From assembly GCA_028822645.1 (NCBI GenBank), contig JAPKDG010000010.1:1-55895 (forward strand): DNA of 55,895 bases. The letters run 5' to 3'. Origin of the DNA: Longimicrobiales bacterium. GTDB taxonomy: Bacteria; Gemmatimonadota; Gemmatimonadetes; Longimicrobiales; Gaopeijiaceae. Shown here piece after piece: positions 1 to 8,102 of this stretch (position 1 is its first letter; each line of letters starts with the position of its first letter). A program made the translations under genes and the position numbers. The notes under the pieces were generated by a model. The model ran no database searches. It saw only the letters and a program-made list of their open reading frames with translations, and was not told the DNA's origin.

Positions 1-973
1 TGGGTATCGAAGCTTTTCTATTCAAGAGGTTGTCATCCACTATTTCCTTTAGATCGTCTACGTTATAGAGAAAAACGTTGGGCTCTCCACCTACGTCCGC
101 CTCAATATCTCTTGGTATTGCGAGATCAAGAATCAGTAAGGGTTTTTCTCTATAACCCCCCAAAGCATCACGAAAACCCTCTAGGGTGACCAAGGTATAA
201 GGAGCAGCAGTGGACGCAACCAAAATATCCACCTTATTTAGATTGAAAGGCATTTCCGTAAAATGGACGGCTCGTCCAGAAAAACGCTTTGCGAGTTTCT
301 GAGCATGACCTAGACAACGGTTGGAAACGATCAGTCCTGATATTCCATTCCTCTCCATTGACTCTACGACCAATTCAGCGGTGTTGCCAGCACCTAGAAT
401 CATGACGGTTCGATCCTCCAGTCCACCAAAGATTTTCTTGGCTAGACCCACTGCAACAGATGCCACACTAGCTGCCCCTTGGCCCACTGGAGTTTCTGAC
501 CGAACCTTTCCTCCCACCGCAAGGGCGGATTGGAAAAGTCTATTCAGGATTGGTCCAACTAAAGGTCGGACCGTAGATGCGTTTCTGATCGAATCATATG
601 CTTCCTTCACTTGGCCCTGGATTTCAGCTTCTCCAAATACCAATGATTCTAAGCCCGCTGTAACTTTATATAGATGTTCTGCCGCTAGTGCGCCGGAATA
701 ATGGTAGAGGTACTGATCTGTTCCTCCGACTAGATCGCCCACTTTTCGTTTTAAAGCAGAAACAGCGGAATCCATTAAGTCCAGGTCTATGCCAGGACAC
801 ACATAAAGCTCAGTTCTATGACAAGTAGATAATATTACCCCTTCGGTCATACCAGAATAATCACGCAGCGATTCCAGAAGTACCAATGCTTCCGCATTAG
901 TAAAAGAGAAGCGCTCCCTGACGCTTACAGGTGCTGTCTTATGACTGACACCGACTACAGCTACTGGTATCAC
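1..973 (-). CDS. hemA: Glutamyl-tRNA reductase, 3' end cut by window edge
   Basis: HemA reduces glutamyl-tRNA to glutamate-1-semialdehyde, the first committed step of C5-pathway tetrapyrrole synthesis, in the cytoplasm. The N-terminus reads VGVSHKTAPVSVRERFSF followed by LSTCHRTELYV, the family signature with the catalytic Cys. Further on the NADPH-domain motif (VMILGAGNTAELVVE-like) is visible. About 324 codons are present of the usual 420-450; the frame is still open at base 2. The start is a GTG at 973-971 that overlaps the TGA of the upstream ccsA-like gene (GTGA), so the two are probably translationally coupled. A hemX/ccsA-hemA pairing is known in several phyla. Identity is secure; only the C-terminal dimerisation part is missing. 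Confidence 0.95.
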   Translation of the reverse strand, partial: MIPVAVVGVSHKTAPVSVRERFSFTNAEALVLLESLRDYSGMTEGVILSTCHRTELYVCPGIDLDLMDSAVSALKRKVGDLVGGTDQYLYHYSGALAAEHLYKVTAGLESLVFGEAEIQGQVKEAYDSIRNASTVRPLVGPILNRLFQSALAVGGKVRSETPVGQGAASVASVAVGLAKKIFGGLEDRTVMILGAGNTAELVVESMERNGISGLIVSNRCLGHAQKLAKRFSGRAVHFTEMPFNLNKVDILVASTAAPYTLVTLEGFRDALGGYREKPLLILDLAIPRDIEADVGGEPNVFLYNVDDLKEIVDDNLLNRKASIP

Positions 974-1779
974 AAAAAGAATCCCTTCGTCGACACTAAC
1001 AGACGTAAGCCAATATAAGACATTACAACTACTGTAAATCCTAACACACTCGCCCAAGCGCCTCTTTGAGGTTTCATCCGACTAAAATTTCGAGTCAGGA
1101 AAATTCCTAAAAACACAAACCACGTCATAATTGACCACAGCACCTTCGGATTGAATTGATCTAAAGATTGTCTAAAGCTGATAGTCCAAAACCATCCGAG
1201 AGCCAACGCTAGAGTGAAAGCCACAAAACCAGTCACCAACGCAACTCTACTGATGCGATCCAAGGTTGCCAGTGGTGGAGTGAACTGAAACAGTCGGCCC
1301 ATTCTCTTGTTGTTCAGTTCTCCAAGTTGGATCACATAAAGCGAGCTAGCTGCAAAGGATAACGTCATTCCTCCAAAGCCGACAAATGCCATCATTACAT
1401 GCAGTGAGAACCAAGCACCCTGGAAATCCAAGACTTCAAACGACGGCCTTACACCTAAGATTATAGCTACTGTCTCAAGAAGGATTATGACAGGAATGAC
1501 GACAATCCCTACCCTGCGGCCTTCCCCAAAAACAATTGTACCTAAGAGCGCCAAGCCTATGACCAAGGCCAAGCTTGAAAGAGATGGGCCAATCCCAGTT
1601 AAAGGCAATTGACCGTAAGAAGAAGTGAAAGCGATCAAGGAATATACGTGAACTAGAACACCAAGTGATGCTAGACCAAAAGCGATAGAAGGATCTAGAC
1701 CCCTGCCCCCTTTCACTAGGGATCGAAGCCAAACGATTAAAGATCCTATATACAAAAACAGCGAAATAAAATGGGCCAA
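970..1779 (-). CDS. ccsA: CcsA/HemX-family cytochrome c assembly membrane protein
   Basis: A 269-residue integral membrane protein with about eight hydrophobic segments. It matches the CcsA/ResC/HemX family, whose members deliver haem for cytochrome c maturation or, as HemX, modulate HemA. Visible family features are the central GFGGMTLSFAASSLYVIQ helix and the late WSIMTWFVFLGIFL helix with conserved aromatic residues. The only plausible start is TTG at 1779-1777, preceded by GAGG (plus-strand 1785-1788) at good spacing. It overlaps hemA by 4 bases, which suggests a haem-related operon. Whether it acts in cytochrome assembly or as a HemX-type regulator cannot be decided from sequence alone. 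Confidence 0.85.
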   Translation of the reverse strand: MAHFISLFLYIGSLIVWLRSLVKGGRGLDPSIAFGLASLGVLVHVYSLIAFTSSYGQLPLTGIGPSLSSLALVIGLALLGTIVFGEGRRVGIVVIPVIILLETVAIILGVRPSFEVLDFQGAWFSLHVMMAFVGFGGMTLSFAASSLYVIQLGELNNKRMGRLFQFTPPLATLDRISRVALVTGFVAFTLALALGWFWTISFRQSLDQFNPKVLWSIMTWFVFLGIFLTRNFSRMKPQRGAWASVLGFTVVVMSYIGLRLLVSTKGFFL

Positions 1780-1969
1780 CTGAACCTCAGTACTCTACAG
1801 GTGTAGGGTCGGACCTATCCAATCTCACCACATCATGAGACTTCCTTCCGTACTTGCAAGTGTATACTTGAACTATTAAATAACAAAATATTTTCTAAAT
1901 CATACCCATAAATCTATCTCTAAACGGAAGAAAAACAACAATCTTAACTTTAGGAATTTTAATCCTGCG

Positions 1970-2431
1970 CTAGTCTAATGCCTTACTTAGGATCAGAGCA
2001 TCTTCTGTGGGCTTCCTATAGTAACCCTTTCGCTTTCCTGCCAGATGGAAACCAAAGCGTTGATACAATGAAATTGCTTGTTGATTAGAACTCCTAACTT
2101 CCAGAAAAATATTTTCAACGTTACGACCAACTGCCACATCAAGTACTTTTGATAACAATGTAGAACCGATTCCTTGGTTTCTTTCCCCTTGCCTAACAGC
2201 AATATTGGTTAATTCTGCTTCATCTCTTACACAAGTTAGAACAGCATAACCTAACAAAAACTCATTTTGTGTGGCCACCCAGACTTCGACACTAGGACTC
2301 ACTAATATTCGCTGAAATATTTGAGGAGACCATGATTTTCCGAATGACAATTTCTCGATCGAAACCACATCTTTAATATCCTGTAATTCCATCCGTCGCA
2401 GTTTCAAGCATTCCCCAGAAAGACTGGTCAT
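1970..2431 (-). CDS. rimI: Ribosomal protein alanine N-acetyltransferase (GNAT)
   Basis: A 153-residue single-domain GNAT protein. RimI acetylates the N-terminal alanine of ribosomal protein S18 using acetyl-CoA. The core shows the GNAT motif A: ELTNIAVRQGERNQGIGSTLL (residues about 74-94), containing the R/Q-x-x-G-x-G CoA pyrophosphate loop. It is followed by FLEVRSSNQQAISLYQRFGF, the RimI-typical strand and helix, and YYRKPTEDALIL near the end. It lies 4 bases downstream of tsaB, the common rimI-tsaB pairing. The start is ATG at 2431. The 190 bases between its stop and ccsA hold no gene and only weak dyad symmetry. Confidence 0.93.
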   Translation of the reverse strand: MTSLSGECLKLRRMELQDIKDVVSIEKLSFGKSWSPQIFQRILVSPSVEVWVATQNEFLLGYAVLTCVRDEAELTNIAVRQGERNQGIGSTLLSKVLDVAVGRNVENIFLEVRSSNQQAISLYQRFGFHLAGKRKGYYRKPTEDALILSKALD

Positions 2432-2435
2432 CGGT

Positions 2436-3233
2436 TTAAGGGGCCTTCTCTTTTTTCAGTCTCTCTGCTGATGACACTCTTAGATACTTAGGTTCCCATG
2501 CGAGAATGTTTTCCACCCGAAATTTGTTGCCAGAATCCATGACAATCTTGCAAAGAGCTTCAGCAGTTGGTCTTCCAGTAGGATGCATGACCACCTGAAA
2601 GCCGGCCTCACAAATCTGGTCGAAATGTCGATGGGCACCATCTCCTCCAAAAATCGTTGAAACTTCACAGGCGAGCAAAATGCTCTCAATTGTAGTTGAA
2701 TGTGGCGCCAAAATTGTCTCTGTTCCTACAGAACCTTTCGGACGGTAGCAAGCAGCGTAAACTCTATTGCCTCTAGCATCGAAAAGAACACATATATTCG
2801 GAGAGCAATGTTCACGCCATCTCCCAGTGCTATCACTAGGGGTGATTTGTTTCTCAGAATTGACATGCATTGAACCCTCTGAATACATGTCAAAGGAAAC
2901 TGCACTTGCCCTGAGAGATGAAACAGCCCAAAGTGGAACCCCCAATGAATAGCACAGCCCTTTCGCTGTTGCTGCTGCCACCCTAACGCCCGTGAATGAA
3001 CCCGGTCCTTCACCTACAATTACTCCCTGTATATCAGCAATGGTTAATTCTTCTTTATCGATGACCTCCTGAATTTTTGATAATAGATCTGCAGAATGTC
3101 TTCCTTGTCCTGAGAAAATTATCGAATTCAAAATCTTTCTATTCTGACAAATACAAACCGACCCAACTTCGGTGGAAGTATCGAAAGCCAAGTAGATATC
3201 ACTAGAAGACGAAGAGAGAAAATGATTTTTCAT
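2436..3233 (-). CDS. tsaB: tRNA t6A37 threonylcarbamoyladenosine synthase subunit TsaB
   Basis: TsaB is the non-catalytic partner of TsaD in the complex that transfers threonylcarbamoyl to A37 of ANN-decoding tRNAs. The 265-residue protein has the ASKHA fold signatures YLAFDTSTEVGSVCI at the N-terminus, then GQGRHSADLLSKIQEV and the diagnostic GVIVGEGPGSFTGVRVAAATAKGL (residues about 85-108). A region near 120-145 carries a short insertion relative to the usual 220-230 residues, and the C-terminus ends in WEPKYLRVSSAE. The ATG overlaps the tsaE stop (ATGA). Its neighbours tsaE and rimI are functionally linked or commonly adjacent. Confidence 0.93.
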   Translation of the reverse strand: MKNHFLSSSSSDIYLAFDTSTEVGSVCICQNRKILNSIIFSGQGRHSADLLSKIQEVIDKEELTIADIQGVIVGEGPGSFTGVRVAAATAKGLCYSLGVPLWAVSSLRASAVSFDMYSEGSMHVNSEKQITPSDSTGRWREHCSPNICVLFDARGNRVYAACYRPKGSVGTETILAPHSTTIESILLACEVSTIFGGDGAHRHFDQICEAGFQVVMHPTGRPTAEALCKIVMDSGNKFRVENILAWEPKYLRVSSAERLKKEKAP

Positions 3234-3694
3234 GGTGACGCCGAGATCAATAAGCTCGGCAGGAACCCTGGATTTCCATGCTTTTCTATTACCAGGTTCC
3301 GGACAGATTCTTCACCTTCGACAAAACTCAACTGTATCTCCCAGCTGTCCTCAGGAAGAAAAGTATCCGCCCTCTCTGGCCACTCGACAATTACTATTTG
3401 ATCTTTAACTCCCAGATCCTCCCAGCCCAACTCCCAGAGATCTCTCGGATCACTCAATCTATACAAATCCAAATGAGCAATTTGATATCCTCTGAGCGAA
3501 GGATAAGTGATCAAAAGATTAAAAGTGGGAGATATAACTGGAGTTTTCACTCCCATTCCTTCTGCTATAGATCGTGCCAGGACAGATTTTCCAGATCCTA
3601 AAGGACCACTAAGAAGGAGAAACATTGGAGGCTCTATAAATTTACCAATTCTGGTCCCCCACTCAACTAATTCATTCTCTTTTACAACCGTCAT
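3230..3694 (-). CDS. tsaE: tRNA t6A biosynthesis ATPase TsaE
   Basis: TsaE is the P-loop ATPase that drives turnover of the TsaB-TsaD complex in t6A tRNA modification. The 154-residue protein has Walker A LSGPLGSGKSVLARSIAEGMG (residues about 28-48). It also has the family sequence SPTFNLLITYPS and HLDLYRLSDPRDLWELGWEDL, the latter carrying the Walker-B-like Asp, and IVIVEWPERADTFLP. The ATG overlaps the uvrB TGA by 4 bases, and its own stop overlaps tsaB, so uvrB-tsaE-tsaB-rimI look co-translated. Length is normal for the family. Confidence 0.95.
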   Translation of the reverse strand: MTVVKENELVEWGTRIGKFIEPPMFLLLSGPLGSGKSVLARSIAEGMGVKTPVISPTFNLLITYPSLRGYQIAHLDLYRLSDPRDLWELGWEDLGVKDQIVIVEWPERADTFLPEDSWEIQLSFVEGEESVRNLVIEKHGNPGFLPSLLISASP

Positions 3695-5673
3695 TCAGAA
3701 GTCTTCAACTCAAAGATTTCATCCCTAAGTAGAGCTGCCTTCTCAAAGTCCATCTCAGCAGCAGCCTCCTCCATCTCTTGATCAAGCACTTTAATATATG
3801 CCTCTTTATTTAGCTGCTCAGCGTAACCGACCTTTTCATGCGAGTGAAGCATCCGATCAACACCAGCATCAGCCACCCGTGTGGACAATTCGATCTCTTG
3901 AATACTCTTGGTAATAGTTTTAGGAGTTATTCCAAATTTTTCATTGTGGGACATTTGTATTTCCCTGCGGCGGCTGGTCTCTTGAATACAAATCTTCATT
4001 GATTTTGTAACTCTCTCGGCATATAAAATCGCCTTGCCATTGGCGTTGCGTGCGGTGCGGCCAATCGTCTGGATTAGGGAACGACTATCTCTCAGGAATC
4101 CCTCTTTATCAGCATCCAGTATGGCTACGAGTGACACCTCTGGAAGATCGAGCCCTTCCCTCAACAAATTTATTCCTACCAGAACGTTGATATGCCCAAG
4201 GCGTAAATTTCTCAGTATTTTCATTCTTTCTATCGTGTCTATATCTGAATGCATATAGTTAACTTTGACGCCAAGAGACTGAAGGTACGTCGATAGATCT
4301 TCCGCCATTCTCTTAGTCAGAGTAGTGACCAACACTCTCTCGTTACTAGCCACGCGGTCCCTGATTTCAGACAGAAGATCATCCACTTGTCCTTCAATCG
4401 GCCGCACTTCCACTATTGGATCCAGGAGACCCGTAGGTCTTATAACCTGCTCTACGACAATGCCACCTGATTGGTCTAGCTCCCAACCTCCCGGAGTAGC
4501 TGAAACGAACACAACTTGGGGAATCAATTTATTCCATTCTTCAAAATTCAATGGCCTATTATCCAAAGCGCTAGGAAGCCGAAAGCCATGTTCTACAAGC
4601 GTTTTCTTACGAGAACGATCTCCTTTTGACATACCATGAATCTGTGGGACGGACACGTGTGACTCATCAACAACCAGTAAAAATTCTTCTGGGAAATAAT
4701 CCATCAAACATGCTGGCCTATCGCCTGATTTCCGACCACTCATATAAAGCGAATAGTTTTCAATTCCAGGGCAAGTTCCTATTTCCAACATCATCTCCAA
4801 GTCAAAGTTGGTCCGACTCTCGATTCGCTGTGCCTCCAGAAATCTTGAAGACTCCTTAAAGCTAGAAATCTGTTCATTCATTTCTTTTCTTATTCTGGGT
4901 GCTACTTTTTGTATCTTGTCTCTCGGCGTAACGTAGTGACTAGCAGGATAAATAGAACTTTTATCCATTGAAGTGACAGTGTGTCCTGTTATAGGGTCGA
5001 AACGTGTAATCCTATCAATCTGGTCTCCCCAAAGTTCCACTCTAACAGCCTGTTCCTCATAGGCCGGGAAAATATCGACAGTGTCGCCACGAACTCTGAA
5101 CGTTCCAGGATCAAATTCGAAGTCATTTCTCCTATAGAGTATAGCCACTAGAGCACTCAATATTTCTTTTCTCAAAATCCTCTGTCCAACTCGAAGGTGT
5201 AACATCTGTGACCGATAATCAGAGGGGTTCCCCAGTCCATAAATACAGGAGACAGAAGCGACTACAATGACATCTTCGCGTTCCATTAGAGAAGAAGTAG
5301 CCCTTAAACGTAAACGTTCGATATCCTGATTTATACTGGAATCTTTTTGAATGTAAGTATCGGTTGAAGGAACATAGGCCTCAGGTTGATAGTAGTCGTA
5401 ATAAGAAATGAAATATTCGACAGCATTTGATGGGAAAAGAGCTTTCATCTCTCCGTACAGTTGAGCTGCCAGAGTTTTATTGTGGGATGCTATCAGCGTA
5501 GGGCGTCCATAGTCAGCAATGACGTTGGCTATTGAAAAAGTTTTTCCCGTACCTGTCGCACCCATTAGTGTCTGACGACGATCGCCTCGGAAAAGGCCTT
5601 CGGTCAGTTCCCTGATCGCCCTGGGCTGATCACCTTTAGGATCAAATTCTGAAGAAATCTTAAACTGAGGCAT
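3691..5673 (-). CDS. uvrB: UvrABC excinuclease subunit B
   Basis: UvrB is the damage-verification helicase of nucleotide excision repair; it loads with UvrA and recruits UvrC. The 660-residue protein is full length. Visible parts in order are Walker A MGATGTGKTFSIANVIADYG (about 38-57) and the beta-hairpin region YYDYYQPEAYVPSTDTYIQKD (about 92-112). The DExH-type LLVVDESHVSVPQ box and the helicase motifs LREGLDLPEVSLVAILDADKEGFLR and QTIGRTARN follow. The C-terminal UVR coiled coil (VLDQEMEEAAAEMDFEKAALLRDEI) mediates UvrC contact. It leads the four-gene overlap run into tsaE. It is 14 bases downstream of rel, so co-transcription with rel is likely. Confidence 0.97.
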   Translation of the reverse strand: MPQFKISSEFDPKGDQPRAIRELTEGLFRGDRRQTLMGATGTGKTFSIANVIADYGRPTLIASHNKTLAAQLYGEMKALFPSNAVEYFISYYDYYQPEAYVPSTDTYIQKDSSINQDIERLRLRATSSLMEREDVIVVASVSCIYGLGNPSDYRSQMLHLRVGQRILRKEILSALVAILYRRNDFEFDPGTFRVRGDTVDIFPAYEEQAVRVELWGDQIDRITRFDPITGHTVTSMDKSSIYPASHYVTPRDKIQKVAPRIRKEMNEQISSFKESSRFLEAQRIESRTNFDLEMMLEIGTCPGIENYSLYMSGRKSGDRPACLMDYFPEEFLLVVDESHVSVPQIHGMSKGDRSRKKTLVEHGFRLPSALDNRPLNFEEWNKLIPQVVFVSATPGGWELDQSGGIVVEQVIRPTGLLDPIVEVRPIEGQVDDLLSEIRDRVASNERVLVTTLTKRMAEDLSTYLQSLGVKVNYMHSDIDTIERMKILRNLRLGHINVLVGINLLREGLDLPEVSLVAILDADKEGFLRDSRSLIQTIGRTARNANGKAILYAERVTKSMKICIQETSRRREIQMSHNEKFGITPKTITKSIQEIELSTRVADAGVDRMLHSHEKVGYAEQLNKEAYIKVLDQEMEEAAAEMDFEKAALLRDEIFELKTSE

Positions 5674-5687
5674 CTGGCTCTTGTCAT

Positions 5688-7898
5688 TTAATCCAAATGA
5701 TTGGGATTGATAAAATCCCGTCGCTTAACGCCGGAAATTCCTTTCACCAACTTCATAGCACTCATAACTTTATTAAGGTGAGTGAGATCTTTTACCTTTA
5801 CCAGAAAGTCACCCACTACTCCTAATTCAGACTCTCTCATCTCAGCCTGCATGATATTTGTAGAAGTATTGGAAATGGCTTTGGCCATATCATATAACAG
5901 GCCACGCCTATCCACACCCTCTACTTCAAGGTTTACAACAAATGTATCCCCCTTTCCAGCAACCCATTCTATTTCTAAACTTTTGTCGTCAGAGTAATCC
6001 AGCACACTTGGACAAAATTTTCTATGTAAAAACACTCCCTTCCCTGAACCAATATACGCCATCACTTTGTCTCCAGGAATCGGCTGACAACAGTCAGAGT
6101 AGACCGCCAAACCATCTTCGATACCTTTGATCTTAACGGCTTCACTGCCCCGACGGATACGATCCGCGATTCGCTCTAAAACTTTATGCGATCGATTCAC
6201 CACAACATGAGGGTCCTCTCCAGGGTAAAGTGCCTCTATAATTTTTTGGGGGCCAACCTCACCTCCGCCCAAAGATGCCAGAACTTCTTCAAAAGAATCA
6301 CACCCCAAAACACGAGCCGCCTCTTTTCTTTGTTCTTCTTTAGGTGCACTGATCTTTGCCTTTTTTATTTCACGGGCAAACAGTTCTCTCCCAAACCTCA
6401 AATTAGAATTATACTCTTCTTTACGGACCCAATCCCCAATTCCTCGACGTGCACGGGACGTCTTTACAAAATCCAACCAGTTCCGACTAGGACCCCGTTT
6501 GTGTTCTGTTAGTATTTCTACTGTATCCCCATTGACCAATTTCTGAGAGAGTGTGGTTCTTTTACCATTAATTCTACTTCCAGCGCAATGATTGCCAATT
6601 TCTGAATGAACCGAGTAAGCAAAATCAATTGGTGTGGCATCCACCGGCAGTTGCTTGACTTCACCCTTAGGTGTGAAAACAAAAATTTCTCCTCTAAATA
6701 AATCCATACGAAGAAATTCCATGAACTCTTCTGGCTCATCGGCATCCTTTTGCCAATCTAAAACTTGACGAAGCCACTGCAATGCTTCATCAGCTTCATC
6801 AGCCTGATCCGTCGACTGCAAAGCGATCAAGCCCTCCTTGTAACGCCAGTGTGCTGCTATACCATTTTCCGCCCTACGGTGCATTTCGTGACTCCGGATT
6901 TGAATCTCATATCTCCGTCCCGAAGGGCCTACGACCGTAGTATGTAAAGACTGGTACATATTAGATTTCGGTGTGGCAATAAAGTCATGGAACCGGTCTT
7001 GTACAGGTGTCCAGTTACTATGAATAATACCCAGAGCAGCGTAGCAATCTTCCACATTCTCTGTTAGAACCCTCATAGCCATTAAATCAAAAATTTCTTC
7101 ATAAGGAAGATCCCTACTCTCCATTTTCCGATAAATAGACCAGAGGTGCTTTGGTCTTCCTGTAAGCTCGACTTGGATGCCCGCAGTTTCCAGAGCTCGA
7201 GTGAGCGGTCCCTGCATCTCTAAGACCTGCTGTTCTCTCTCCTTTCGTCTTTGCCGAACTTTCTTTGTGAGGTCTCTGTAAGCTTTGGGTTCGAGATGTT
7301 TAAAGGCAAGGTCCTCCAGCTCCCAGCGGATTGCTGCCATACCTAAACGATGAGCAAGAGGAGCATAGATCTCCCTGGTCTCTAGAGCTATGCGGTTTTG
7401 TTGGTGCTCGGTAAGTGCTTTCAAGGTTCTCATGTTATGCAGACGGTCAGCTAATTTCACCAGAATGACACGAGCATCTTTAGCCATCGAAAGTAACAAT
7501 TTGCGATAGTTCTCAACCTGTTTTTCAGTGTGAGAGTGGAATTCAACCCTGCTGATTTTGGTTACTCCGTCAACAATAGTTGCAACCCCTTTCCCGAACC
7601 GTCTATCGATCTCATCCAGGTCGACAGAGGTGTCTTCTACCACATCGTGGACCAACCCAGAGACTACTGCATCTGTATCGAGACCCAAGCCTGCCAGTAT
7701 AGTTGCTACTTCCACAGCATGAGTAACAAATTCTTCTCCAGAGGCACGACGTTGACCAGAGTGTGCCTCTTCAGCCAAAGCATACGCTTCTCGAATTGCT
7801 GAAAGATCAAAGCGATCCGCATTGTTTTCTACCACACTAGCTAAGTTATGTGGGATTCCCTTCATAAACCTTTTTCTGTGTAAGAGCACCCCCATCAC
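5688..7898 (-). CDS. rel: Bifunctional (p)ppGpp synthetase/hydrolase Rel/SpoT
   Basis: A long RSH protein of 736 residues that makes and degrades the alarmone (p)ppGpp. The N-terminal HD hydrolase domain contains THAVEVATILAGL and the intact GLVHDVVEDTSVDLDEI motif (HDxxED), which suggests active hydrolase. The synthetase domain shows DRFHDFIATPKSNMYQSLHTTVVGPSGRRYEIQIRS. A TGS domain (VFTPKGEVKQLPVDATPIDFAYSVH) and a C-terminal ACT domain follow. Possible starts are GTG at 7898, ATG at 7895 and ATG at 7865; the last begins closest to the conserved core. Synthetase activity is probable but not provable here. The 204 bases upstream contain no gene and presumably its promoter. Confidence 0.95.
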   Translation of the reverse strand: MMGVLLHRKRFMKGIPHNLASVVENNADRFDLSAIREAYALAEEAHSGQRRASGEEFVTHAVEVATILAGLGLDTDAVVSGLVHDVVEDTSVDLDEIDRRFGKGVATIVDGVTKISRVEFHSHTEKQVENYRKLLLSMAKDARVILVKLADRLHNMRTLKALTEHQQNRIALETREIYAPLAHRLGMAAIRWELEDLAFKHLEPKAYRDLTKKVRQRRKEREQQVLEMQGPLTRALETAGIQVELTGRPKHLWSIYRKMESRDLPYEEIFDLMAMRVLTENVEDCYAALGIIHSNWTPVQDRFHDFIATPKSNMYQSLHTTVVGPSGRRYEIQIRSHEMHRRAENGIAAHWRYKEGLIALQSTDQADEADEALQWLRQVLDWQKDADEPEEFMEFLRMDLFRGEIFVFTPKGEVKQLPVDATPIDFAYSVHSEIGNHCAGSRINGKRTTLSQKLVNGDTVEILTEHKRGPSRNWLDFVKTSRARRGIGDWVRKEEYNSNLRFGRELFAREIKKAKISAPKEEQRKEAARVLGCDSFEEVLASLGGGEVGPQKIIEALYPGEDPHVVVNRSHKVLERIADRIRRGSEAVKIKGIEDGLAVYSDCCQPIPGDKVMAYIGSGKGVFLHRKFCPSVLDYSDDKSLEIEWVAGKGDTFVVNLEVEGVDRRGLLYDMAKAISNTSTNIMQAEMRESELGVVGDFLVKVKDLTHLNKVMSAMKLVKGISGVKRRDFINPNHLD

Positions 7899-8073
7899 AA
7901 AATGTGCCCTGAGTTTAGCCTTCTGGGAATTCTTGAGGTCCCAGTTTTACCTGAATGAGATTGTATTTTTCCAGACCCCACTGATTCGACTTCGCCGACA
8001 CACTTGTAATTTGCTATCGGTCCTGCTCAGAACAATAAGCCTCAGAGGGCGATAGTACAATTATCGAGACAGG

Positions 8074-8100
8074 TAAAGTTCCGCTCACTGCTGAACTTTA
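8074..8100 (-). terminator. Hairpin just after secA stop (weak terminator candidate)
   Basis: An 8-base perfect inverted repeat (plus-strand taaagttc at 8074-8081 and gaacttta at 8093-8100, with an 11-base loop) begins 2 bases past the secA stop codon. There is no downstream T-run, so it may be a transcript 3'-end stabiliser or a Rho-dependent end rather than an intrinsic terminator. Confidence 0.35.
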
Positions 8101-8102
8101 TG

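Noticed and set aside
321-701. Plus-strand open frame of 126 codons
   Set aside because: It lies antisense within hemA, whose motifs are unmistakable, and shows no recognisable protein features.
1853-1875. CAAGT/ACTTG dyad upstream of the ccsA-like gene
   Set aside because: The arms are only five bases long, so chance is a sufficient explanation in AT-rich sequence.
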